From Hsuehochloa calcarea (Eukaryota > Streptophyta > Magnoliopsida > Poales > Poaceae), in NCBI GenBank assembly GCA_036346395.1, contig CM070609.1, positions 25,293,223 through 25,357,222 on the forward strand: a stretch of DNA of 64,000 nucleotides, given 5' to 3'. The number at the start of each line of letters is the position of its first letter. The stretch's first letter is position 1. Below the pieces are notes generated by a model. It did no database searches. It worked only from the letters and a program-made list of their open reading frames with translations, and was not told the origin of the DNA. Positions 1 through 11,422 of the stretch are shown piece after piece. A program made the position numbers and the translations under genes.

Positions 1-2959
1 TAATGCTGGTCAAGTCAGCCTCACTCACACGCCTCACCCCGTCTTCACTGCAGGCGGCACTCCCCACGCCGCCACCGCCGACATCCCAGGAAGACCCCAT
101 AGCGCCTCCACCGTGGGCGAGATCTACCACGCAGCTGCCGCAGTACTCCGTGGGCTTGACTGCGAGCACGCAGCCTGGCGCATCGTCGCAGGAGCAACCA
201 CGATCGCTCGCCGGCAGCAGATCGGAGGATGGGGCCAGATCTGGCGCTCCGCTGCAGCTGCGGGAGGAGAGGGTTTTCGTCCACCTCGACGCGGAGGAAA
301 CGCGGAGCGCAAAATCATGGATCCTCGACACCGGGGCCACGAATCACATGTCGGGGTCCCGGGCGGCGTTCGTGGATCTGGACATGGCGGTGTCCGGGCG
401 GTGAGGTTCGCTGACGGAGGAGTAAGCGCGGATCGAGGGTGCGGGGCGATCTTGTTGAGTGCAAGAACAGAGTACATCGCTCCTTCACCGGCGTCTATTT
501 CATCCCTCAGCTCACGGCCAACATCCTGAGCATCGGGCAGCTCGATGAGGACGGGTACGACATCAACATCCACTCCGGGGTGATGCGGATCCGTGAGCGG
601 GAGGCGGCTGGCGGCCAAGATCACCTGCAGCGGCAAGCCGGTCATATGTGCTCGAGGTCTCCCTTCTTGCGCCGGTATGCTGGTGCAGCGGTGAAGAAAG
701 CGCATGGCGGTGGCACGCTAGGCTCGCCATATCAACATGGCGGCCTTCGCAAGATGGCGCGGGAGGAGATGGTCCGAGGCACACTGCGATCGGCCGGTGG
801 ACCACTCTGCGGCGTGCCTCGCCGGCAAGCGAAGAGAACCTCCTTCCGAACGATCCACGATGGCATGCGGAGCGCGTGCTTGGCTGGTCCATGGTGATCT
901 CTCGTGGACCCGCTGGCGCCGCGACACCAAGCGGGAATGTCTATTTCCTGCTCCTAGTCGATGGCCGGCCGCTACATGTGGGTGAATCTGCTGCCGTCAA
1001 GGATCGTGCAAAGGCGACCATCAAAGACTTCGAACGCGCCGCGGTGAGTCGGGATGCAAGTTGAGGCGCTCGCGCGCGGATCGAGCGGGAGTTCACCGCT
1101 AAGGAGTTCATGGGTATTGCGGCGTCGAGGTGTTCGGCGACAACCGCGGCTCCATATTCCCACAATGAGCGGAGTCGTCGAGCGGGAGCGGCACAGTGGT
1201 CGGAACCGCCCGGCTTGCTCAAAGCGAAGGGAGCTCTAGGGGTGGTTACAGGGGTGAGCGGTGAGCACCGCCGTGTATCTGCTGAATCGGACACCGGCGA
1301 AGGCGTGGATGGCGTAACACCATTTGAGGCGTGAGTGCGGGAAAAAGCCATTGTTCATCACTGCGGACATTGTTGCCTTCGTCTCGTCAAGAATCGCCCT
1401 CATCTAAAGAAGCCGGATGATCGGGCGGAAGATGATCTTCGTCGGTTATGAGCGGGGCTCCAAGGCTTACAGGTGCATACGATCCCATCGCAAAAGCAGC
1501 GTTCATATAACGCGAGGCGTGATCTTTGATGGCGGGACAATGGGATTGGTCAAGCGGCAAGGAGCATGGCATTGATACAAGCAACGAAGACATCTTCTGC
1601 ATGCGATGCAGGGTCGTGGAGGAGCACGGTGAGTCACTGGACACACCTCGGCCTCCCGGTTTCACCGCGACCACACCGCGGACAATCCTGCGTCGCCCGA
1701 CCACACCCTCGGCGGCGGGGTTGCGACTCACGGGGTCGATTCGCATCACCACCAAATGGAATCGGGGACGGTGAGCGCCGACCACGACGGCGAGGCACCA
1801 GCTGCGTTTTGGGGCTTTGGAGAGCGTCATCGGCCTGCTACTCCACTGGTACGCGGTCGCGTGATACGGGAGATGGTCGACTCTTCGCGATAAGTGCGGA
1901 AGAGCCGACATCCTTCTTTCGGCGAAGGGACCCAAGCCGGCGTCGGGCGATGGAGGAGGCTGCGGCGATAGAGAGAACGCGCTTGGACACTCACCGAGCT
2001 CCCACGGTAGGCGTGCCATTGGGCTCAAATGGGTGTACAAAGTAAAAAGGACGAAACACGCGCGATGGTGAGACACAAGGCTCGGCTCGGCGCCAAGAAG
2101 TGCGCTGGCGGCGCCAAAGCGTCGATTCGACGAGTGTTTGCCGATGAGCTTCGCATGGGGCGGTGCGGGCGCTATTAGCCCTGGCGACACATGAAGGTGG
2201 GAAGTCCACCACATGGGCGTCAAGCGGCGTTCTTGAATGGCGACCTTGGAGGAGGTATTTGTGGAGCGAGCACCGGTTTTGCCCAACCCGACCATGAACA
2301 TAAGGTATTCAAACTTCATAAAGCTCTTTATGGTTTGCATCAAGCCCCTCGTGCCTGGAATCAGAAATTAGATGTAAAATTGGGTGATCTTGGTTTTAAG
2401 AGAAGCACATGTCGATCATGCAATCTATTGCCGAGTCTTTGGAATTGAGAGGCTTGTGGTAGGTGTCTATGTAGATGATTTGGTAATCACGGGGACTACC
2501 GATGCTTGACATCAAGAAGTTCAAGGTTCAAATGGCTGAGATATTCAAGATGAGTGATCTCGGGTTACTCACTTATTATCTGGGCATTGGAGTGAAGCAA
2601 GATATAGAGGGCACTACCTTGTCTCAAGGGAGCTATGCAAGAAAGATCCTTGAGAAAGCTGGTTTGATGGATTGCAATTCCTGCCAAGTGCCCATGCAGC
2701 CCAAGTTGAAGCTAAGCAAGGAGAGCAGCAGTCCATGTGTGGATGCCACTGAGTACAGAAGCTTGGTAGGGAGTTTGAGATATTTGGTGAATACCCGTCC
2801 TGATTTGGCTTTCTCTGTTGGGTATGTAAGCAGATTCATGGAAGAACCTCATGAAGAGCATCTTGCAGCTGTAAAACAAATTTTGAGATATATAGCTGGC
2901 ACAAGTGATTGGGGTCTCTTCTATCCAAGGAAGAAAAATGTGAAAGCAGAATTGCTGGG
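1..2959 (+). mobile_element. Copia A: decayed Ty1-copia gag-pol, 5' portion (cut by window edge)
   Basis: Internal region of a Ty1-copia retrotransposon in the plus direction; the 5' LTR and most of gag lie before the window. In order I can read, across several frames: the aspartic protease motif DTGATNHM near 330-352, the gag-pre-integrase region (SFTGVYFIPQLTANILS near 480-530), scraps of integrase (YLLNRTPAKAW near 1275; a GYE..SKAY segment near 1445), and reverse transcriptase (KLHKALYGLHQAPRAWN near 2310-2360; YVDDLVITGT near 2470; LGLLTYYLGI near 2560; TRPDLAFSVGY near 2795). Frameshifts and stops throughout show a dead copy. The order PR-INT-RT-RNaseH is diagnostic of Copia, not Gypsy. 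It is interrupted at 2959 and resumes at 6018. Confidence 0.9.
2867..2959 (+). repeat. Long target duplication, copy 1
   Basis: Copia A sequence (end of RT to start of RNase H) present again at 6018-6110. The first 78 bases are identical between the copies; the last ~15 differ by small indels and substitutions. The copies bracket the LTR-type block at 2960-6017, so the same target sequence sits on both sides of an insertion. It is far longer than the 5-bp duplication an integrase makes. Confidence 0.9.
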
Positions 2960-5900
2960 TTTCCAACCCGGGAACGAAGGATCCCGAATTCTCTGTGTTC
3001 ATACACTAGTCCAGGATTTCCAGTGTACACAGTCACAAAAATGTTATCACAAACATATCCAGCGTGTATATTAATAAGCATAGAGTTTATTACAAGCTGG
3101 GTAGGAGGCCAAATAAAACATTAAGCGGAAGCAAATAATAATGGTAAGCCACACGATACGCCACAGGCAATCGTCTGGAGGTCGTTGCCTAATCGTCCTG
3201 CTCCTCACCTTCTGGATAGCAGTCTTCTCCTGAATAATAATATTCAGCAAGAGTGAGCACTACAACTGTGCTCGCAAATTACACCCAATACAAAATTTAG
3301 AATGCATGCATAAGTTATTCAAAGGAAGGTTGTAGGGTTTATTTGCATAAATCGACCTTTTGGTTTAAATAGTTATACTAAGTTTCAAGGCACATTTTAT
3401 TACATAACTAAAATCAGATTTAAAATTGATCATTTTATAGTGGATAACCTCCATATGAGACATGGTGAAGGATACCCTCCTATCACAAGGCTACCCTTAA
3501 ATTTACCACAAGGATTAACCATCCTCAAATCATGTCCAAAGTTATTTTAAAACCAAAAACAAATCTAACTTAGAGTGGCTTTGCTCGGCATGTCCATAGC
3601 AGTGGACACGGCTATTGAATAGATTTACACTCTGCGGAGGTTGTACAACTTTACCCACAAGAGATAATTTGCAGTTATGTCGCCCAATACACACTTCCTT
3701 AGGTGTGTGACTAGGCAATTATCACAAGGCGTTTCAATGCACTACCTCAATACCAATATGCCCGCTAAGGTTTCACTTCCATTAGGCTAACCACTGCTGA
3801 AACCCCTCTTGCGCCAAGTGGGAATAAAGTCTATCCGACACCCACACAACAAAAATGGCATAAATAATCTTGAGGTAATACAAATTATTAAGCACAGTTA
3901 CGCCATCTGAGAACATGTGGTAGTCTGGTGGAGCTTTTGCAAGATCGCTCAAAGGCGGTCCTTAATCTACTTGGGCAACTTTCAATAAAAACCACAGGTC
4001 TCGATCCCAACAGACATGTGCGTGCATAAACTTGCACCCACCAACGGTCCATGTTTGCCCAAGTACAAACCATTTTCTTTTATTTTAGATTTTCAAAGAC
4101 ATTTGCAAAAGTCCACCATGACAAGGCAATGTCATAGGCTTTTATCAATTTATGAAATTTTGGTTAAATTCTCCCAAAGTCAAATATTTCATGGTCTAAG
4201 CATTTGCTATGCATATATTTATTTTAAATTCATTTGACTAAGGTTACAAGGAATTGGTAATACAACAATCAAATTTGGCTATACAAAGGAATTGGAATAA
4301 TTAAATATTTAAAACAGAATTTAAAATAATTAAATACAATTATGCATGCAATAATAATTTAAAGCAGAATTAAATAATTTTAAATATTGGGGGCAAAATG
4401 GTCAATGGTGTAACTTGCCTTGCTCAAATTCACAGTATTCTACTTCTTCAATAGGGTCAAGCTCTCCTGAGTCGTCAAAATCTATCTGTGAAAATATTCC
4501 AAATTCAAGCGAATTCAAATGAACACAAATAAATTCAAATGAAAATTCAAATTAACTCCAAATTAAATAATTTTGGTTTAGTTAGCTAGATCTTGATTTT
4601 ATACAAATTTAGAAATTTGAATCACCTAAATCGGAGTTTGTATGAAGAAATACGAGCTCTGGAAGTTTAAATCTAATTTAAATCCTAAAATCAAATTTCG
4701 AATTTCCAATTAAATTTCTAAAGGAAATTCTAATTATTATATAGCATCGTCGCCACTTTATTCACAGAGAGGCGACATGTGGGCCCAAACGATCGTGGAC
4801 TCGGTCCACGGCGTCACCCCAATCCACGGTGAACTCGGCGCCGCAGCAGGTGGCGGGGGCCTTGGCGCGGGCCGTCCACGCTGGCGCCTATGTGGGCTAC
4901 TACGTCGGCCAAAGTGCCCATGTGGCGCCAGTGGCGCCCGACTTGGCGCCACATCGGTGCCGGGAGGCGGCGCTTCGGGACCAAGGTTCGTGACATGCGG
5001 CGGCGAACTCGGTGAGTCGCAAAAGATTCGAGACGCATGCGAGTACGATCGCTACTGGCGGCGAGGCGTGGCGGAAGATGGTCGGCGGCGAGCGGCGGTG
5101 TGGTTCGATCGTTGGCGGCGAAGGAGCTCCGGCGATGTTAGAGTGCGGAGAGTGCGCACCAGTTCGCGATCTTGGCGGCCGGTGGTGCGGTCAGGCGGCC
5201 GGAGGTTCACCGGTGGCGGCGCTAAGCGTGAACACTGGCTCGGCGAGAGAGAAGAGCCAGTGCGGGCAGCGGGAGGCGAGGAGGTGTGGAAGTTGGGGCA
5301 AAAGCTTGAGGGAGTAGAGGCGCTGGTGCTCCCTTTTATAGAGGCGGGGCGCAGGAAGGTGGAGATCGTGGGCGAGGTGGCAACGCCCTTGCGGAGATGA
5401 GGCGGCGGCGTTCTGTGAGTTAAGGAGGGGGGTAATGGCCGAGACGAGTGCGGTGAGCAGCCGCCAGAATGCAGTTGAATGCGAGGAAGAGAGGAGAGAA
5501 TCGCGGGAGTGTGAGCTCAGTGAGGCTTTAATGGCGCAGAGGCGACGATCAGCGAGGGAGAAGAAGGGGCGGGAAGAAGCATGGTCACGAGGCCCACCGA
5601 TCACGAGAGCAGAGTGGGAGAGAAAGCGCAAGCGGATTAGTGTTGGACGTCCGATTTTGATCGGACGGCCAAGCGTTCTCAGCGAGGAAGAGAGTGGGCG
5701 AGAAGCGCCGCAGTCTTTGGGCTTGACCCGATCTTTATGGAGAATTTTAAACCTTTTCAATTGATTTAATTCGAGAAATTCAAATAAGCTTTAGAAAATA
5801 GTAAATGAAGTCCAAAAATTTTGAGAAAATTCACGAAATTCTATGAGGCATTACGGACTTAAATAAAATAATTCCAACTTTTAGTTGGTAATAGATTTTG

Positions 5901-6017
5901 CACATAAATTCTTTTAGCCTTAATATACTTTAGTGAAAAGCTTTTAAAAATTCGGAAAATCCACAAAAATTAATAAAGTCTTATTTTTAACTGAAATTGA
6001 AATTTTGGGCTGTTACA
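2960..6017 (-). mobile_element. 3.06 kb LTR-type block (solo LTR of a long-LTR retrotransposon), minus orientation
   Basis: No retroviral-type coding domain is found. Read on the minus strand it begins TGTAACAGCCC and ends near ACCCGGGTTGGAAA, with AT-rich ends and a GC/purine-rich centre (about 4780-5700) that yields long but compositionally trivial open frames. It shares collinear blocks with the solo LTR at 7367-11417: a GAGCAC..CTGTGCTCGC block near 3253, and an ACTCTGCGGAGGTTGTAC block near 3631 followed by CCCACAAGAGATAAT. I therefore call it a diverged LTR of the same superfamily, probably Gypsy (inference from LTR size). The left edge is degenerate and there is no 5-bp target duplication; a 93-bp duplication flanks it instead. 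Confidence 0.65.
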
Positions 6018-6586
6018 AGCTGTAAAACAAATTTTGAGATATATAGCTGGCACAAGTGATTGGGGTCTCTTCTATCCAAGGAAGAAAAATGTGAAGCGAA
6101 TTCTTGGGCTTGATGATAGTGACTGGTGGAGACTTGGGCGACGGGAAGAGCACTTCGAGTGATATTCTTTCTTGGAGAAAGTCCAATCGGTGGCAATCCT
6201 CAAAGCGAAAGTGGTGGCATTATCAAGTTGTGAAGTGAATATATTCTTTGCTTTACTCTGCTTTGTCAGTCAGTTTGGTTAGCTCATTTGCTAAATGAGA
6301 TTTTGGATTCGATTGTGAGCAAGCGGTACTAAGGGTAGACAACAAGTCCGTCATTTCATTGATCAAGAATCACATGCATCATGACCGGAGTAAACATATT
6401 GACACAAGGTTTCATCTTATCAGGAATATGTACACAATGGGCGATTGAAGTGGAGTTTATCGAGCGGATGATCAACTTGGTGATGTTTTCACAAAACCTC
6501 TTTGCAATGTCAAGTTCAATGACTCTGCACCAAGATCGGCCTTCGTCTTTGTAAGTAGTGAAGTACACAAGACTTAGGAGTAGATT
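6018..6586 (+). mobile_element. Copia A, 3' portion with RNase H remnant
   Basis: Continues Copia A after the inserted LTR block. After the repeated 93 bases, degenerate RNase H is readable (LDDSDWWR-like near 6113, a WQ/SSK-type segment near 6190, NKSVISLIKNHMHHDRSKHID near 6345-6400, FTKPLCN near 6495). Numerous frameshifts and stops mean no functional product. A short purine-rich tract (AAGACTTAGGAGTAGA) just before 6587 fits the polypurine tract expected upstream of a 3' LTR. Confidence 0.85.
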
Positions 6587-6793
6587 TGTTGAATAATTCT
6601 TGTGTTTTACTTGTTCCACTGGATACTCGGTTAGTTACAGAGACGTTAGTTGCTTCTTTGACGATTTCTTCTCTGAGCAAGTCATTACGCCTAGAATCCG
6701 GATCCCACCGATTTCATTGTAATCTTTTCTATTTAAGAAAATAAAGTTATGAGAGAAGGAGCTCTCTCCAGTTGCACTAATCTAATTCTAACA
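6587..6793 (+). repeat. 3' LTR of Copia A
   Basis: 207-bp segment starting TGTTGAATAATT and ending AATTCTAACA, giving the canonical TG..CA ends and a 4-bp inverted terminus (TGTT/AACA). It lies right after the RNase H remnant and a purine-rich tract, and contains an AATAAAG poly(A)-type signal near 6740. The matching 5' LTR would lie outside the window, so age and target duplication cannot be read. Confidence 0.7.
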
Positions 6794-6950
6794 TCTGAGT
6801 TCTTCTACTCTGTCATTTGAGTTTCTGAGTAAGTGCAGGTTCCAGTTCACTGGCGACGCAAGAAAGGCGTCGTCTTCTCCAGTGATTTCTGACATCCTCA
6901 TCCATCGACCTTAACTTCCGGGCAGCAGTCCCGAGGAAGTGCTCCGATAA

Positions 6951-7366
6951 TGAACGTCGGTGGATTGAATCCACGTTATCCAGTCCTGACTCGGTGGAAT
7001 CCCGACGCCGTGTGTCGCCGGCCAGGTCGCCAACTTCGAGGTTGGTCGCCCTTGAGAATCGATCGTTGAGTCTTTCCGGGGTTTAGGTCCCCTCGTCGCT
7101 GCCTCCTGTTGTTGCTCGAGGCAAGGCTATGCTTTTTCTCGACGGTGGGTTGCCTTTGGGAAAAGTTCCGGCCGCTACGTCTGCTCAGCCTGCAAAAGTT
7201 GCGCAACAGTCGGAGGCGGGACCCTGGCAGGAGGTTCGACGGCGACGCTTTTGGCGCCGTAAATCCCAACCGCGTCGTCGGCATGACTCCTCGTCGCGCC
7301 CAGTTCCGCGGGACCTCATCGATCTCTGCTTTAACTGTTTCACTAGCAATCACGTAGCAGCGGGGT
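6951..7366 (+). pseudogene. LINE ORF1, N-terminal part and first half of zinc knuckle 1
   Basis: From a plausible ATG at 6951 the frame soon hits a stop; the better frame runs from about 7129 to the insertion point and encodes a basic region (RRRRFWRRKSQPRRR) followed by CFNCFTSNH, the first three ligands of a CX2CX4HX4C knuckle. The fourth cysteine is on the other side of the solo LTR, at about 11423. Role by family: the ORF1 protein binds LINE RNA to make the retrotransposition particle. Frameshifted and split, so not functional. Confidence 0.7.
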
Positions 7367-10300
7367 TGTCGGACCCGGATTTTCTAATCCGAATCCTCTG
7401 CGAATAACTGTGCTATTCCCTGGATCAGTAGATAGCACTCACAGATACATCACTGAATCATTTCATACAATGGCGTAAAATCATACCATTCATTAATTTA
7501 ACACATCAGAGTTTACATAGACCGCATCGGGTCAAGTTTTACAATAAGGGCCGAATAGGCCAAATGATTACATCACAAAATAGCGGAAGCGACAACGGAA
7601 GCAAAAAGGGTGAGAGCACATCTCTCCACAGGCAAGCGACTGGGGAAACCTCTGTACATCCGATATTACCCAAAACTCAGATAATATGGGATGCACCTAG
7701 GTACCAGCGGAGTCAGCTAGACTGGGGCGAGACTAGAACAACTAAAAACTAAACTACGCTTCAAGATCTTCTGGGTCTTCAGACATCTGGTTCCTCGTAG
7801 TAGTCGCAAACTCCAAAATTTCCTACTTCTGAGGGTTTGGGGGAAAGAGCGAGAATGAGCACAACTACCGTGCTCGCGAGCCAACACACAGTATGCAATA
7901 GTATACATGCAAGGCTTAACAAGGATGGCTCAGGTTCTTTTATTTGCTAAAGCAACATTTTCAATTATCATAATTACAAAGTCCTATGACATAGCATTTT
8001 TAACAGATTGCATTTTCATTTAAAGAGAATAAGTGCAATATTAAATAACAGCGAAGGTTACCTCCACCTTATGCTTGATTTTGATAACGGTTACGTCCAC
8101 CGATTATCAACACTGGGTAAGGCTACCCAGAAAAATTCAAAACAAGGGCTGGATGAGCCCAACACATTTCCATTCCACCCACAAAGGTTTTTGAAATAGA
8201 ACTAACTCGGGTTAAGTTCCTTATGCGCCTTTGACCAGAAAGCGCGGTGTTTAAGCAGTTTAGACTCTGCAGAGGTTGTACCTTTGTACCCACAAGAGAT
8301 AATCATACTCGTTACCCTACATGATTCCTTAGTCATGTAGTTGAGCGATCGTCACAGTAACGTTTCAAACTACCTTGCCCCTTCCGTCATCTCACCCCTA
8401 TGGCCAATTCCATAAGTTGTGCGGGATGCTTACCACAACGACTAGCAAAGTGGCCCGACCACGATGACTAAGCGTGGCTGATAACTTCACCTTTTGATTG
8501 TCCCATTCAAGCCGACATCGTCCCGCCGCTTGCACTTCTAACACCGGTTGTGGGATGACATTCGAGGTTCAATAGCTTTACTAGGCCAAGTTGCACTTTG
8601 CGGACTTGCGGTTGTACTTGTTTTACGGGAGGTCATGACAAGATTAAGTCCTTAATTCATCGGACGGTTCATACCACATACCAACCATTCTCGTACTACG
8701 TCCGCACCCACCATTCTCTCCATCCGTCGGATGGGGTACTAGCAAATTGTTTAGGGTTTTGGGAAGGAAAACCAATTAACATAACACATCGATCATCTAC
8801 ATCCAATGACCCCAAAACCATTTTCATGTTTAAAGGATGATGATCGGAACGATTATTGTCCGGTACTTAAGCAAGACTAGCATATCGCTTAAGTACAACC
8901 TATACTAGTATTACCATATAATTACTAGGGTGACAAGGAATACTGGATTCAATTATCAAAGGATGGCTTAATAAGTAATTAATCAGCAAATGGGTGTATA
9001 ACTACCTTAAGCTTTAACATAACATTGTTTACAAAATTAAAGCATGCAACTTTGCTATTTTAAATAAACATAGTTTGCATAAAATGTAGGTTCGGAATGA
9101 TCAAAGCATTGACTCGCCTGGGTCAGATTATTGCGGCCTTGATCTTACTCAGGGCCTTCTCTGCCAGGGGTTTTGAGTTCCGGGTCGGCGTCTTTATCCG
9201 AATCTTGATCCTGCTTGAGTCGCTGCTTCTTCGGGACTCCGACTCCTAATTACACGATACCAGCAAGAACAACAAATAAATCCAAAGGACTTCCAGAAGA
9301 CCACATATAAACAAAGCACTATAAATAAGTTTTACGATGAACGAGCTGAGAAGACGAGATTCAGCGAGGCGGGAATGTTTGACGAGGTCAAACGATTAGC
9401 TGAGTACACGAGACAAGGGTGGAGATACTTAGCCGAGGAAAACAAGGGGAAACAAAGTCGAATGAACTATCGCAGGGATACTTCACTTTGGAGACCGCTG
9501 ATCGGCCAAGATTAGAATACATGATAATTTAACAAGACCGTAAATCATTTTATTAAAGACGACTTTTGAATAGGGATAAAAAGGGAATAAACAATATTTA
9601 GACCGACGAATACTGGAAAGGACTACAAGATTATTAATTAGGTTTTCAAAGTAAGCTGTCGAGATTAACATGTTAATCTCGAATAGCCTTCCAAAATATT
9701 TTTGAGAAAATACAAGATTATTTTAAAGCATTTTACGCAACGCAAGAAATTTGAATAAATATGTTTTAACAAAAATAGACACGATTGCAGAGACGATTAC
9801 GAAGGTCATTTGCATAACCTTGATTTCCCGAGATTGTGCAAATTTCGCTCTTAATCGATAGCTCTCAACTAAAATCGAAATGGATAATTCTACTAGTACT
9901 TGGCAATCGGCGAGTTAACCACTAACAACGGTTAATCGATTCATCGCAAGTCATAGCACAATTACGGAGAATAAATGTTTTGGAAACGTTTTCGCTAAAC
10001 GGAAAACTACTAGCCGACCGAGTCAAACAAAATAACACATACAAAATTGCCATACAAACTTTCAATACTCAACTCTAATACACAAAACAATACACAAATC
10101 TCAAATATCACTCCACGACTACCTGCACATCATTATCAAAACAATACCAGAATACACATATTTTCGAAAGCCAATCTTCGCGGCTATTCAACTGCATACA
10201 CAATATTCACTGCATACACAAATAGAATATCTGCAATACATACAAATCTCAATACACAAATAATCATACATTCCAATGCAAAATATAACAACAAAGCCTG

Positions 10301-11417
10301 CCACTCTCTCGTCCGAGGAGGGCCACTTGACGAAGGGACAGAGACAGAGAGCAGAGAGAGAGAGAAGAGCGAAGAGAGAGAGAGAGAGAGCGGGTGAGCC
10401 GGATTCGGCCGAAGGGCGAGAAGCGGTCGGACCGGGGTGGAAGAAGAGAAAGGAAGTAAAGGCGGCGGCGGTTCTTTGTGCCAGGCCGTGGAGGTGGCCG
10501 GAGGAAGCTGCGAGGCGGTGGCGGCGTCGAGCAGCACCACCGGCGGCGGCGGCAGCCGAGGCGCCTGGCAGGAGAGAAGAAACCGGGAGGAGAGGAAGGA
10601 GTGCAGGCACGGGAGCTCACCGGGTCGGCGAGGCGGAAGCGGAGAGACGGCCCGCGAGAGGCGAGGCCTTGGCCGAGTCGAGCGCTCGGAGGCGATGCAG
10701 CGAGGAGAGCCGCGGCGCTAGGCCGAGAGGCGCCGGGGCGAGGAAGAAGTGGCGGCGCGACAGGAGCAGAGGCGAAGGGAAAGAAGAAATGGTGGCGGCT
10801 CGGCCCTTTATGGCCGGGAGAGAGAGGGAGGAGAGGCCGGAGGAGGAGGCGGATCCGGAGAGAAAACCGTCTGGCGGAGGAGGCCCGGAGCACGGGGTGA
10901 TGGCGACAGGCGGCGGCGGTGTCGGCGAGACGGCGGAGAGGGCAAAAGCCGTCTGGCGGCGCGCGCGGGAGGAGGGGGTGGTCGGGCGAGGGCGCGCGGC
11001 GGCGGGCGCGAGAAGAAGAGGGCCCGAGGCGAAGCGAGCGAGAGAGGGGGAGAGAAAGAGAGAAGAGGGCGGCGCGTGCGGGAGAAGGAAAGGGGAGGGG
11101 AAGAAAGAGAGAAGAGGCCGGGCGAGCGGGCCGGGCCGGGAGAGAGGAAAAGAGAGATGGGCCGGGGAAAAGCCGGCCCAAGAAGGAAGGAAGAGAAAAG
11201 AAAAAAGAAAAAGAAAAGAAAAAAGGGTTTTGATATTTTCGAAAACAGTTAATTCAAAACAAATTTTGAAATCTGAAATTTGAATGAATATTTGAAACAC
11301 AAACCCGAGCTTAATGAAAGCTAAGAGATTTTGGAATTTAATCCAAAATTTTAAAATTCGAGTAAAAATCCGAAATCAATAAAATTACTATTCATCAAAT
11401 GAAAACGGGATGTTACA
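7367..11417 (-). mobile_element. 4.05 kb solo LTR, minus orientation, with perfect target duplication
   Basis: Boundaries are exact: plus-strand TGTCGGACCCGG at the left and GGGATGTTACA at the right, flanked by the direct repeat GGGGT at 7362-7366 and 11418-11422. TG..CA ends plus a 5-bp target duplication are the hallmark of an integrated LTR. No gag-pol, primer-binding site or second LTR copy is present, so this is a solo LTR left by LTR-LTR recombination. Internally it is AT-rich at both flanks with a purine-rich (GA)n and GGC-rich core (10320-11230), which creates open frames of up to 335 codons made almost only of R, E, G and A; I treat these as compositional. Family by inference: a long-LTR Gypsy group related to the blocks at 2960-6017 and 38988-41486. 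Confidence 0.85.
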
Positions 11418-11422
11418 GGGGT

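Noticed and set aside
4777..5764. Open frames of 100-207 codons
   Set aside because: GC-rich centre of an LTR-type block; overlapping frames on both strands and biased composition, no conserved motif.
10264..11300. Open frames up to 335 codons on both strands
   Set aside because: Made almost only of R, E, G, A or S, P, L from a purine-rich repeat region inside a solo LTR; no domain, no splice structure.
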